DNA of 48,878 nucleotides from JAVMKJ01 sp031732875 (lineage in GTDB: Bacteria > Pseudomonadota > Gammaproteobacteria > Competibacterales > Competibacteraceae), in NCBI GenBank assembly GCA_031732875.1, contig JAVMKL010000019.1, positions 1 to 48,878 of the forward strand. The letters are read 5' to 3'. The notes beneath the pieces were generated by a model. It made no database searches and was not told the origin of the DNA. It worked only from the letters and a program-made list of their open reading frames with translations. Each line of letters opens with the position of its first letter. The first letter of the stretch is position 1. Both the position numbers and the translations under genes were made by a program. Positions 35,615 through 44,712 of this stretch are shown one piece after another.

Positions 35615-36772
35615 ATGTCCATCACCCTGGATCTTGCCCTCGACCTGCTCCGTCGTCCCTCGATTACCCCGGAGGACGCGGGCTGCCAGGAATTGCTGAT
35701 CGCGCGCTTGGAAAGGCTCGGTTTCCGGGTGGAACGGTGGCGCTTCGGCAGGGTGGACAATTTCTGGGCACGGTACGGCGATCGCGCGCCGCTGTTCGCC
35801 TTCGCCGGCCATACCGATGTGGTACCGCCCGGTCCGCTGGACCAATGGCAGTCGCCACCGTTTGCCCCCGAAGTCCGTGATGGTTATTTGCATGGACGCG
35901 GCGCGGCGGACATGAAAGGCAGCCTGGCGGCGATGGTGACCGCCTGCGAGCGCTTCCTAACCGCTCATCCCCAACCGTGCGGCTCCATCGCTTTCCTGAT
36001 CACCAGCGACGAGGAAGGCGTGGCGGTCGACGGCACGGTCAGGGTGGTCGAACGGTTGGAGGCGCGCGGCGAGAAGATCCGCTGGTGCCTGGTGGGCGAA
36101 CCATCCTGTTCCGCCCAACTCGGCGATACGATCAAGAACGGCCGGCGCGGTTCGCTGAACGGTCGGTTGCTGCTGCGCGGAATTCAGGGGCACGTCGCCT
36201 ATCCGCACCTGGCCCAAAACCCCATCCACGCGGTCGGCACGATCCTCACCACTCTAACCGACCAAGTCTGGGATCGGGGTCACGAATCCTTCCCACCCAC
36301 CTCGTTCCAGATTTCCAACCTGCGTTCCGGCACCGGCGCGGACAATGTCATTCCCGGCGACCTGGAGATGGTGTTCAACTTTCGGTTTTCGCCGGCGGTA
36401 ACCGTGGAACATCTCCAGGAACGCACCCAGCTGATCGTCGAGACCGCCCTGCTGAACGAAGAGATCAAGACCGGCCAGGTATTCCAGTACGAGTTGAAAT
36501 GGAGTCTGTCCGGACTGCCGTTTTTCACCCCGCCCGGCGACCTGGTGACTGCCACCGTCGCCGCGATTCGCGCCGAAACCGGGCTGGAGCCCGAACTCTC
36601 CACCAGCGGCGGCACCTCCGACGGCCGCTTCATCGCCCCCACCGGCGCGCAGGTCATCGAATTCGGCCCGCTCAACACCACCATCCATAAGATTGACGAA
36701 CGGATTCCGGCCGCCGATCTGGAAACGCTCAGCCGGATTTACGAGGGGGTTCTGACCCGGTTGTTAGCCTGA
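35615..36772 (+). CDS. dapE: Succinyl-diaminopimelate desuccinylase DapE
   Basis: A di-zinc M20 hydrolase that removes succinate from N-succinyl-LL-diaminopimelate in lysine and peptidoglycan synthesis. The 385-residue protein carries FAGHTDVVPPG (first metal histidine), GRGAADMKGSLAAM (bridging Asp), TSDEEGVAVDGT (catalytic Glu pair), GEPS, and the closing SGGTSDGRF. ATG 35615 is chosen because MSITLDLALDLLRRPSITPEDAGCQ-like starts are typical of DapE and the upstream twelve codons are not. It lies downstream of the inserted LysM/HEAT pair and is 15 bases upstream of a TauE/SafE permease. Confidence 0.95.
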   Translation: MSITLDLALDLLRRPSITPEDAGCQELLIARLERLGFRVERWRFGRVDNFWARYGDRAPLFAFAGHTDVVPPGPLDQWQSPPFAPEVRDGYLHGRGAADMKGSLAAMVTACERFLTAHPQPCGSIAFLITSDEEGVAVDGTVRVVERLEARGEKIRWCLVGEPSCSAQLGDTIKNGRRGSLNGRLLLRGIQGHVAYPHLAQNPIHAVGTILTTLTDQVWDRGHESFPPTSFQISNLRSGTGADNVIPGDLEMVFNFRFSPAVTVEHLQERTQLIVETALLNEEIKTGQVFQYELKWSLSGLPFFTPPGDLVTATVAAIRAETGLEPELSTSGGTSDGRFIAPTGAQVIEFGPLNTTIHKIDERIPAADLETLSRIYEGVLTRLLA

Positions 36773-36787
36773 TTGGCCTGGAATCTC

Positions 36788-37570
36788 ATGGAATTCGCGA
36801 ACCTGGATTTCGCCACGGTCCTGCTACTGGGCGCCGCCGCCTTGCTGGCCGGCTTCATCGACGCCATCGCCGGGGGCGGCGGAATGCTGGTCATGCCAGC
36901 CCTGCTCAGCACCGGGATGCCCCCGCACCTGGTGGTCGGCACCAACAAACTGGTCGGCACCTTCGGCACCTTCAGCGCCTCGCTGACTTTCATCCGCAAG
37001 GGGCTTTTCCAGCCGGCGCTGTGGTGGGCGATGAGTCTCGGCACCTTCGTCGGGGCGCTGACCGGAGCGGTGCTGATCTATCTGATGAGCGCCGGCGTGT
37101 TGAAAAAACTGCTGCCGCTGGCGATTCTGCTGGCGGCGGCGTATCTGGCCTGGCCGCGCCGCGCCCGACCGGCCTCCGTCGTTCGCCTGGAACCACCGCT
37201 CGGGCCCGATTCCGTCCGGCGCGGCGTCAAGCTGCTGACCGGGGGGTTAATCGGCTTTTACGACGGCTTCATCGGTCCCGGCACGGGGGCATTCTGGATG
37301 GCGGCGGCGATGAAGCTGTTCCGGCTGGATCTGGTGGCCGCCGCCGGCGTGGCCCGATTCATGAACTTCATCAGCAACATCACCGCCCTGCTGACCTTCA
37401 TGATCCTCGGGAATATCGACTACGCCATCGGCTTGACCATGGGCGCGACGCTGATGCTCGGCGCCTTCGTCGGCGCCCACAGCGCCATCCGCTACGGGGC
37501 GCCGTTCATCCGTCCGGTGTTTCTGCTCGTGGTGTTGATCATGGCCGGGCGACTCCTGATGGCGGGATAG
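36788..37570 (+). CDS. TauE/SafE-family membrane permease (YfcA-like)
   Basis: A 260-residue inner-membrane protein with about eight spans. Its two half-motifs are FIDAIAGGGGMLVMPALL near residues 20-37 and FYDGFIGPGTGAFWMAAAM in the middle, the hallmark duplicated glycine-rich loops of the family. Members move sulfite, sulfoacetate or related anions; the substrate here is not determined. The first ATG is at 36788, while a TTG at 36773 would abut the dapE stop. It converges on ppsR. A second, distinct TauE/SafE protein is encoded at 43690-44490. Confidence 0.86.
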   Translation: MEFANLDFATVLLLGAAALLAGFIDAIAGGGGMLVMPALLSTGMPPHLVVGTNKLVGTFGTFSASLTFIRKGLFQPALWWAMSLGTFVGALTGAVLIYLMSAGVLKKLLPLAILLAAAYLAWPRRARPASVVRLEPPLGPDSVRRGVKLLTGGLIGFYDGFIGPGTGAFWMAAAMKLFRLDLVAAAGVARFMNFISNITALLTFMILGNIDYAIGLTMGATLMLGAFVGAHSAIRYGAPFIRPVFLLVVLIMAGRLLMAG

Positions 37571-37580
37571 TTCGCGATCG

Positions 37581-38372
37581 CTACCGCCCCACCCGTTCCA
37601 GGATTTCCCGGGCGCTGGTTTCGACCGGTTTGTTGGTGATGTCCACCACCGAAAACCCGCCTTGCAGAAACACCCGCCGCGCCGCGTCCAGTTCCTCGCG
37701 CAAGCGGAGAGGGTTGCTGTAACTCCCGCTCAAGGATACCTTCAGCCGCTGTTCGCGCCAGCGCCGGTGGACCAGCAACTGATCGGGATCGATGGTCAGC
37801 CCCACCACCCGCCGCCGGTGGAGTTGAAACAATTCCGGGGGCGGTTCCCCGCCGACCAGCGGCACGTTGGCCACCTTCCAGCCCAGCGAGGCCAGATAGA
37901 GGCTGATGGGAGTCTTGCCCACCCGCGACACACCGACCAGGACGATGTCGGCCTGCCGCCAATCCTCCGGGTGGCGGCCGTCGTCGTGGGCCAGGGTGAA
38001 GTCGATGGCCTCGGTCCGTTCCAGTTCCTCGCGGTTCTGTTCCCGATACAGGCCCGGCCGCCCGGCCGGTTCCCGGCCCAGCAGCATTTGCAACCGGGCC
38101 AGCAACGGCCCCATCAAGTCGACCGCCAGCACACCCCGCGCCGCCGCCAAGCGCTCGAGTACGAGGCGCAATTCGGCATCGACCAGCGTATGCACGATAA
38201 GGCCATTGGCCGCCGCCGCCCGCGCCACCGCGGTTTCCAACTGCTCCAGTCGGCGCACTCCGCCCATCGTACTGATTTGCGCCTCCGCCTCCGGAAACTG
38301 CGCCAGCGCGGTTCGCAGCAGTTGCTCGCCGCTGAAGCCGGTTCCGCCCGAAACGATGAAGATCGAAGTCAT
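37581..38372 (-). CDS. ppsR: Phosphoenolpyruvate synthase regulatory protein PpsR
   Basis: A DUF299-family bifunctional kinase/pyrophosphorylase that switches PEP synthase on and off by phosphorylating its active-site region with ADP. The 263-residue protein starts MTSIFIVSGGTGFSGE, and its P-loop-like VGVSRVGKTPISLYL (about residues 148-162) is the family signature. The C terminus has GFSVVDITNKPVETSAREIL. The PEP synthase gene, often adjacent, is not in the window. The start overlaps the preceding restriction-like remnant by four bases. Confidence 0.93.
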   Translation of the reverse strand: MTSIFIVSGGTGFSGEQLLRTALAQFPEAEAQISTMGGVRRLEQLETAVARAAAANGLIVHTLVDAELRLVLERLAAARGVLAVDLMGPLLARLQMLLGREPAGRPGLYREQNREELERTEAIDFTLAHDDGRHPEDWRQADIVLVGVSRVGKTPISLYLASLGWKVANVPLVGGEPPPELFQLHRRRVVGLTIDPDQLLVHRRWREQRLKVSLSGSYSNPLRLREELDAARRVFLQGGFSVVDITNKPVETSAREILERVGR

Positions 38373-38735
38373 GACAGCCCCGCAACCGTCGTTTTCCAAG
38401 CCCTATCCCGCGCCGCCGCGTAACCGGCATCCAGTTGTGGTTGCAAAGCCACCAACACCGCCAGCCAGCGAGTCAGGTCGGTCACGCAAACCGCCTCGTC
38501 GACCAACAAATCCCGTCCCAGCACCGCCCTGTCCCGGTAGCTCAGCCACTTCGGCACCGGGCTTAACCCACTGTTTGGAGCTCCATGCCCAGACGGTGTG
38601 GACAGGGCAGCGGGACCGTCCCCGCCAGATGTTGCCGAACGGCTGCCGGATGTGCCTCGAAAACAGGGGTAACCCATGGCATCGATCATGAATCTGGCGG
38701 AGCGTGGCGAGGTAGGCTTCAAGGGGGTGGCTCAC
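38369..38735 (-). pseudogene. Collapsed restriction-modification-like gene remnant
   Basis: Two pieces in different frames resemble the ends of one large protein. After a GGAGGG ribosome site, a GTG at 38735 starts SHPLEAYLATLRQIHD, like the opening of type ISP/IIG restriction-modification proteins. About 150 bases later another frame reads KWLSYRDRAVLGRDL and then TDLTRWLAVLVALQPQLDA up to the stop at 38369, like the C-terminal tail of the same proteins. The middle, normally around a thousand residues, is gone. The GTG start lies just three bases beyond the RND pump stop, so it is translationally coupled. The resemblance is from memory of the family and was not tested by alignment. Confidence 0.4.
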
Positions 38736-38737
38736 GC

Positions 38738-41700
38738 TCAACCCTCCACCGGCCTCGGTTCGCTTGTCGTCACGATCTCCCGCTCGGCCAGTTCCGCCGC
38801 TTCCTCGGCCGTGTGATGAACCTTGCGCGCCAGCAGGGTGTAGGCCACCGGCACCACCGACAGCGTCAGCGCCGTGCCCAGCAGCAAACCGCCGACGATT
38901 ACCCAACCGATCTGCTGGCGGCTTTCCGCCCCGGCCCCGACCGCCAGCGCCAGCGGAATGGCGCCGAGGATGGTCGCCAGCGTCGTCATCAGGATCGGCC
39001 GCAGGCGCAGCGTCGCCGCCTCCAGCACCGCCGCCCGCCGGTCCAGTCCAGTCAGCCGCAACTGGTTGGCGAACTCGACGATCAGGATGCCGTTCTTGGT
39101 GATCAGGCCGACCAGCATCACCAGACCGATTTGACTGTAGACGTTGAGCGTTCCCCCCGTCAGGAACAGCGCCAGCAACGCTCCGGTTATCGCCAGCGGC
39201 ACGGTCAGCATGATCACGAACGGCGACACAAAGCTTTCGAACTGTGCCGACAACACCAGGTAGATAAAAATCAGCGCCAGCACGAAGGTGACGTACAAAG
39301 TCGCGCCAGATTCGCGGAATTCCCGCGACTGGCCGTCCAGCGCGGTCTGGGCGTTTGCGCCCAGCACCTCCTCGGCGGTCCGATCCATGAAATCCAGCGC
39401 CTCGCCCAGCGTGTAACCGGGCGCGATGTTGGCGGAGATCACCGCCGCGCGCAGCCGGTTGAAGTGGTTTAATTCCTTGGGCGCGACGGTCTCCTGAACC
39501 TCGATCAGATTCGAGAGCTGCACCAGTTTCCCGTCGCGGCCGCGCACGAAGATCGCGGTCAGATCCGCCGGCCGCTCGCGATCCTGCTCCTTGAGCTGTA
39601 CCATCACATCGTACTGCTGGCCCTCCTGCTTGAAGCGAGTCACCTGCCGCCCGCCCAGCAAGGTTTCCAGCGTCCGGCCGATTTCCTCCACGTCGGCGCC
39701 CACGGCAGCGATCTTGTCACGCTTGAGCACGACCGATAACTGTGGCTTGTTCAGACGTAGATCGGTATCCGGGTTCGCCATGCCTGGGTATTGCCGGACT
39801 TTGGCCAACACCTGATCCACCATCTTCTGCAATTCCGTATAGCTATTGGCCTGAACCACGAATTGTACCGCCGGATTGCGAAAACTCTGTCCCAGGGAAG
39901 GGGGGTTGATCGGAAAAGCCAGCACGCCGGGTAAGCCGCCGAACATCTTCGGCCCCAGTTCCTTGGCGATCTCCTGCTGTTTGCGCTGGCGCTGCTCCCA
40001 CGGTTTCAACCGCACGAACGAGAGCGCACTGTTGACTGGATTGGGCTTCTCCAACCCCGGCGCTACGAAGGAAAAATATGAGGTTACCTCGGGTATGGCC
40101 TTGTAGAACTGTTCGAGTTGCCTGGCATAGCCGTCGGTGTACTCCAGAGTAGCCCCTTCTGGCGCGACAATAACACCGATGATGGTGCCGCGATCCTCCA
40201 AAGGTGCCAGTTCCGACTTGAGGTGCAGAAACAGCCAGACCGCGCCCATCCCGGTCCCGAAGAACAGCAACACCACCAGCCAGCGCCGGTCGAGCGCCCA
40301 CACCAGCGCGCCGCGATAGCCACGATTCATGGCCTGGAAAAACCGCTCGCTGACGTTAAACAGCCAGTTGTGCTGCCGTTCGTGGTGCAGCAGCTTCGAG
40401 CACATCATCGGCGTCAGGGTCAGGGCCACGAAACCCGACACCAGCACTGCCGCCGCCACGGTAAAGGCGAATTCGGTGAACAGCCGGCCCGTGTTGCCGG
40501 TCATGAATGCCAACGGAGTAAACACCGCCGCCAGCGTCAAGGTCATCGCCACCACCGCGAAGGCGATTTCCCTGGAACCTTGCAGTGCCGCCCGGAACGG
40601 TGACATCCCGTCCTCGATGTGACGGTGGATGTTCTCCAACACCACGATGGCATCGTCCACCACCAGGCCGATGGCCAGCACCAGTCCCAACAGCGTCAGG
40701 GTGTTGATGGTAAACCCGAGTGCGTAGAGAAAAACGAACGCTCCGATCAACGACACCGGGATGGTCACGAAGGGGATAATCGTGGCCCGCCAGTTGCGCA
40801 GGAACAGGAAAATGACCGCCACCACCAGCACCAGCGCCTCACCCATGGTGCGATAAACCGCCTCGATGGACTTCTCGATGAAGATCGAGCCGTCGTAGGC
40901 CACCATGATTTTCATTCCTTCCGGCAAACTGGCCTCAAGCCCCGGCAGCAGGGCCTTGACCGACTGGGCCACGCTCAGCGTGTTGGCGGTGGATTGCTTG
41001 ACGATGCCCAGACCCACCGATGGATTGCCGTTGACCCGCACCGCGTTGCGCTCGTCCGCCGCGCCGATTTCAGCGTGGCCGATATCGCGTAGCCGGATCG
41101 GATAGCCCTTGGTTTCCTTAAGAATTAAATCGTTGAATTGTTCCGGCACGCGCAGATCCGACTCGGTCAACACCGTAAACTCGCGCTGGCGCGATTCGAT
41201 GCGGCCGGACGGCAGTTCGACGTTTTGCTTTTTGAGCGCGTCTTCCACGTCCTGTGGGGTCAAACCGTAGGCCGCCATCCGGTCGCGGTCCAGCCACAGG
41301 CGCATGGCGTAGCGCCGTTCCCCGGCGATGATGACACTGGCCACGCCCGGCAGCGCTTGCAGGCGGTCCACGATGACGCGGTCGGCATAGTCGGTGATCT
41401 CCAGGGCACTGTGCCGGTCGCTGGAGAAGGCCAGCCACATGATGGCCTGGGCGTCGGCCTCGATCTTGGCCACTACCGGATCCTTGACCTCGTCCGGCAA
41501 CTGGCCGCGTACCCGCGCCACCCGGTCGCGCACGTCGTTGGCGGCCGAGTCGACGTTTCGTTCCAGCAAAAACTCGACCGTGATCTGACTGACTTCCTCG
41601 CGGCTGACCGACTTGATGGTGCGGATGCCCTCGATGCCAGCCAGCGAATCCTCCAGCGGCTGCGTCACCTGGCTTTCCATGATCTCGGCGCTGGCGCCGG

Positions 41701-41854
41701 GATAGACCGTGCGCACGGACACGATGGGGGCGTCGATGTTGGGATACTCGCGCACCGGCAGCCGCAGGAACGCAATCACGCCGATTAGGATGATGGCGAG
41801 GCTCATCACCGTCGCCAACACCGGGCGTTTGATGCAGAGTTCGGGCAAAAACAC
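38738..41854 (-). CDS. RND efflux pump inner-membrane subunit (HAE1 type)
   Basis: A 1038-residue proton-driven pump protein of the AcrB/MexF superfamily. It has the N-terminal span starting FLPELCIKRPVLATVMSLAI and two large periplasmic loops. The fourth span carries the proton-relay Asp pair (GLVVDDAIVVLENIHR), and the tenth span carries the relay lysine (GLITKNGILIVEFANQL). The length is normal. Drugs, detergents or metabolites are possible substrates; the HAE1 group is inferred from the DD/K residues, which are replaced in heavy-metal pumps. The adaptor gene is six bases upstream. No outer-membrane TolC-type gene is in the block. Confidence 0.93.
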   Translation of the reverse strand: MFLPELCIKRPVLATVMSLAIILIGVIAFLRLPVREYPNIDAPIVSVRTVYPGASAEIMESQVTQPLEDSLAGIEGIRTIKSVSREEVSQITVEFLLERNVDSAANDVRDRVARVRGQLPDEVKDPVVAKIEADAQAIMWLAFSSDRHSALEITDYADRVIVDRLQALPGVASVIIAGERRYAMRLWLDRDRMAAYGLTPQDVEDALKKQNVELPSGRIESRQREFTVLTESDLRVPEQFNDLILKETKGYPIRLRDIGHAEIGAADERNAVRVNGNPSVGLGIVKQSTANTLSVAQSVKALLPGLEASLPEGMKIMVAYDGSIFIEKSIEAVYRTMGEALVLVVAVIFLFLRNWRATIIPFVTIPVSLIGAFVFLYALGFTINTLTLLGLVLAIGLVVDDAIVVLENIHRHIEDGMSPFRAALQGSREIAFAVVAMTLTLAAVFTPLAFMTGNTGRLFTEFAFTVAAAVLVSGFVALTLTPMMCSKLLHHERQHNWLFNVSERFFQAMNRGYRGALVWALDRRWLVVLLFFGTGMGAVWLFLHLKSELAPLEDRGTIIGVIVAPEGATLEYTDGYARQLEQFYKAIPEVTSYFSFVAPGLEKPNPVNSALSFVRLKPWEQRQRKQQEIAKELGPKMFGGLPGVLAFPINPPSLGQSFRNPAVQFVVQANSYTELQKMVDQVLAKVRQYPGMANPDTDLRLNKPQLSVVLKRDKIAAVGADVEEIGRTLETLLGGRQVTRFKQEGQQYDVMVQLKEQDRERPADLTAIFVRGRDGKLVQLSNLIEVQETVAPKELNHFNRLRAAVISANIAPGYTLGEALDFMDRTAEEVLGANAQTALDGQSREFRESGATLYVTFVLALIFIYLVLSAQFESFVSPFVIMLTVPLAITGALLALFLTGGTLNVYSQIGLVMLVGLITKNGILIVEFANQLRLTGLDRRAAVLEAATLRLRPILMTTLATILGAIPLALAVGAGAESRQQIGWVIVGGLLLGTALTLSVVPVAYTLLARKVHHTAEEAAELAEREIVTTSEPRPVEG

Positions 41855-41860
41855 GGCGGC

Positions 41861-42946
41861 CTACCCCTTCTGGGGGGGCGGCGGCTGGCCGCCCGGTGAT
41901 TGGGTTCCCGGCGCTGGCGGCAACACCACCGGCGCGCCGTCGCGAATCTTCAGTTGACCGTCGGTGACCACGAGATCGCCGACCGAGAGGCCTTCGAGAA
42001 TTTCCACCTGGCCCGGTCGGCGCAAGCCAAGCCGGACCGGCGTCATCACCGCCTTGCCGTCGACCACCCGGTACACGAAGGTTTTCTGGCCCACCGGCAC
42101 GATGGCCTGCTCCGGAGCGACCAGGGCATTCTCCCGCCGTTCCAGAATCAGACTGACCCGCGCGAACAGGCCCGGCCGCAGCTTGTTACCCTTGTTGGGC
42201 AGCCGCGCGCGCAGCAGCACGGTACGCGTCTCCGGGTCCAGCGCCGGATCGATGGCGTAGATGGTCCCTTCGAAACCCTGGTCGGGATAGGCATCCATGC
42301 GCACCGTCAGCGTCTGCCCTACCCCCAGCCGGGCCAAATAGGTCTCGGGTACCCGGAAATCCAGCTTCATCGACCCGAGGCTTTCCAGATTGGCGATATC
42401 GTCGCCCGGTTTGACGTAGGCGCCGGGACTGACCAGCCGCAGCCCGACCGTCCCGGCGAACGGGGCACGGATCACGGTCTTGTCCAACCGGACCCGGTTC
42501 AACTCCTGCTGGGCGCGGGAAGCGTCCAGTTTGGCCTTGGCTTCGTCGAGGTTCTGCTGGCTGGTCAGATTCTTGCGATCAAGATCCTGCAAGCGCCGGT
42601 AGCTGCTCTCGTCCAACTCGACCTGGGCGGTGCTGCCGGCCAGTTGGGCCTTGTACTCATCCTGATCCAGCGTGATCAGCGGATCGCCTGCATTCACGGT
42701 CTGGCCCTCCTTGAAATGGATGCTGGCCACCCGACCGGCGATTTCGGGACGAATAATGACCGTCTCGTCGGCTCGCAACGTACCGACCGCCGTAACCTCG
42801 ACGTTGAGGGTCTCGCGGGTCACCGGCGCGGCCTTGACCGGCATTGGCGGTGATTCCGGAGGTTTTTGCTGGGCTGGGGCGGCGCCCGATCCCACCAATA
42901 AAACGAGTGCGACGACCCGCGCCGCATGTTTCAGTATGTCGTGCAT
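41861..42946 (-). CDS. RND efflux periplasmic adaptor protein
   Basis: A 361-residue membrane-fusion protein that links the pump to the outer-membrane channel. It has a Sec signal (LVLLVGSGAAPAQQ, no lipobox cysteine), then the lipoyl half-motif GRVASIHFKEGQTVNAGDPL near residue 70 with its partner VIRAPFAGTVGLRLVSPGAYV near residue 158, a short helical hairpin between them, and beta-barrel domains ending in KTFVYRVVDGKAV. The C terminus is Pro/Gly-rich. It directly precedes the pump gene by six bases, so the two are co-expressed. Confidence 0.92.
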   Translation of the reverse strand: MHDILKHAARVVALVLLVGSGAAPAQQKPPESPPMPVKAAPVTRETLNVEVTAVGTLRADETVIIRPEIAGRVASIHFKEGQTVNAGDPLITLDQDEYKAQLAGSTAQVELDESSYRRLQDLDRKNLTSQQNLDEAKAKLDASRAQQELNRVRLDKTVIRAPFAGTVGLRLVSPGAYVKPGDDIANLESLGSMKLDFRVPETYLARLGVGQTLTVRMDAYPDQGFEGTIYAIDPALDPETRTVLLRARLPNKGNKLRPGLFARVSLILERRENALVAPEQAIVPVGQKTFVYRVVDGKAVMTPVRLGLRRPGQVEILEGLSVGDLVVTDGQLKIRDGAPVVLPPAPGTQSPGGQPPPPQKG

Positions 42947-42999
42947 GTCGAATCAGCCCGCCTTGAGAATAATGAGTCGTTGCGAACGCGAGCGCCGGA

Positions 43000-43677
43000 T
43001 CAAGGAAACAGCACCGCACCGACGATGGCGTAGAGCAGTGCCGGCAATAAATTGCCCACGTGAATCCGACCGATTTCCAACAAATTGATTCCTATGCCGA
43101 GAATCAGCAACCCGCCGGTGGCGTTGACGGCGTCCAGCACCGCCGGTTGCGACAGGAAGGCCAAGTGTGCCGCCAGCAAGGTAATGCCACCCTGCACCAC
43201 CAGCACCGGCAAGGCGGAGAACATCACGCCGACGCCCAGCGACGAAGCCAGCGCGACCGAGGCCACGCCGTCCAGCAGCGATTTCAGCAGCAGTACGCTG
43301 GCATCGCCCACCGTGCCGTCGCGGATCGAGCCGACGATGGTCATGGCGCCGGTCAGATACAGCAAGGTGGCGGTGACGAAGCCCTCGACGAAGCGGCTGG
43401 AATCGGAGTGCAGTTTGCGCCGCAGGGCTTCGGCCAAGCCTTCCAGCCGCTGTTCGATCCGCAGCAGTTCGCCGGTGACGCCTCCCAGCAGCAGGCAGGC
43501 GATCGCCAGCAGGGCGTGCCGGGCCTCCAACGCCATGCGCAGACCGATGACGACCACCGCCAGCCCCAATGCCTGCATCAGAATGATCTTGATCCGCCCC
43601 GGCAATCGCGTTCCCGCCGCCAGGCCGACGGCGCTGCCGGCGACGACCGCTGCCGTGTTGACCAGCGTTCCGAGCAT
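43000..43677 (-). CDS. DUF554 membrane protein
   Basis: A 225-residue integral membrane protein of the DUF554/YqgA family, function unknown. Six or seven hydrophobic spans are visible: GTLVNTAAVVAGSAVGLAAG at the start, ACLLLGGVTGELLRIEQRLE in the first half, and GGLLILGIGINLLEIGRI at the end. The charged segment near residues 80-100 should face the cytoplasm. It is 53 bases upstream of the RND adaptor gene and 12 bases downstream of a TauE/SafE gene, on the same strand as both. Confidence 0.85.
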   Translation of the reverse strand: MLGTLVNTAAVVAGSAVGLAAGTRLPGRIKIILMQALGLAVVVIGLRMALEARHALLAIACLLLGGVTGELLRIEQRLEGLAEALRRKLHSDSSRFVEGFVTATLLYLTGAMTIVGSIRDGTVGDASVLLLKSLLDGVASVALASSLGVGVMFSALPVLVVQGGITLLAAHLAFLSQPAVLDAVNATGGLLILGIGINLLEIGRIHVGNLLPALLYAIVGAVLFP

Positions 43678-43689
43678 CGCGCTTCTCCC

Positions 43690-44490
43690 TCAGCCCAGCA
43701 GCATCTTGGCGCCGATCACCGCCAGAAAGACGGCGAACACCTTCTTCAACACTTCGGTCGGCAGGGTATGCGCCAGTTTTGCCCCCAGCGGCGCCGTCAA
43801 CATGCTGGCGAACGCGACGCCGGCCAAAGCCGGACCATACACATAGCCCAAGCTCCAGGCGGGTAGTTCGGTGGCGTTGAGACCGGTCACGACAAAACCG
43901 AGAGATCCGGCCAGGGCGATGGGCAGGCCGCAGGCGGCCGAGGTCGCCACCGCCTGCCGCATGGCCGTGTTGCACCAGGTCAGGAACGGCACGGTCAGCG
44001 ACCCGCCACCGATGCCGACGATGGCCGACATCACGCCGATCACTCCACCGGTCGCCAGCATCCCCGCCGTGCCCGGCAGATCGCGATGCGGCGCCGGCTT
44101 GGCGCCGAAGCCCATTTGCGCCGCCACCGCCAGCACGAATACCGCGAAGATTTTCTGCAGGGCCACGCTCGGCAGCGCATCGGCCACCGCTGCTCCCAGC
44201 CAGGCGCCGCCGACGATGCCGGGAGTCAGCCGCCAAACCACCGGCCACAGCACCGCCCCACGGCGATGGTGCGCCCGGACCGACGAAATCGAAGTGACCA
44301 CGATGGTGGCCAGCGAGGTGCCGATGGCCAGGTGCATGACGACGGCGTCGCTCACCTGCTGGCCGTGGAGAATCCAGGCCAGCACCGGTACGATGATCAG
44401 GCCGCCGCCCACGCCGAGCAGGCCGGCCATGACGCCGGCGAACGCGCCCAGCGCCAAATAGAGCAGCAGAGTCGGTAAAATCGCATCCAA
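43690..44490 (-). CDS. TauE/SafE-family permease with TTG start
   Basis: A 266-residue membrane protein, about eight spans. The duplicated glycine motifs are LLGVGGGLIIVPVLAWIL near residues 25-42 and IVGIGGGSLTVPFLTW in the second half, as in sulfite/anion exporters. Its sequence differs clearly from the YfcA-like protein at 36788. The TTG start at 44490 has AAGGAT eight bases upstream and begins directly at the first span; the 30 extra residues of the longer frame are Arg-rich and do not look coding. The substrate is unknown. Confidence 0.85.
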   Translation of the reverse strand: MDAILPTLLLYLALGAFAGVMAGLLGVGGGLIIVPVLAWILHGQQVSDAVVMHLAIGTSLATIVVTSISSVRAHHRRGAVLWPVVWRLTPGIVGGAWLGAAVADALPSVALQKIFAVFVLAVAAQMGFGAKPAPHRDLPGTAGMLATGGVIGVMSAIVGIGGGSLTVPFLTWCNTAMRQAVATSAACGLPIALAGSLGFVVTGLNATELPAWSLGYVYGPALAGVAFASMLTAPLGAKLAHTLPTEVLKKVFAVFLAVIGAKMLLG

Positions 44491-44712
44491 GAGGGTTATC
44501 CTTGTAAGGTCGCCATTTCCGGGGAGAAGCACGCGGCTGATGTATGGTAAATTCCGCCGCGGAACGGCCGCCATGCGCATTGTCGCGCAAGGCGGCTATT
44601 GTAGGGCGGATAACCGGGCATTTCCCCTTCCTGACATAACCCCGATCATTGATGATTCCGTGGCGCGCGTCCGTCACGGGCGGCACAAGAACAGCGAGGA
44701 GCAGGCACAGGC

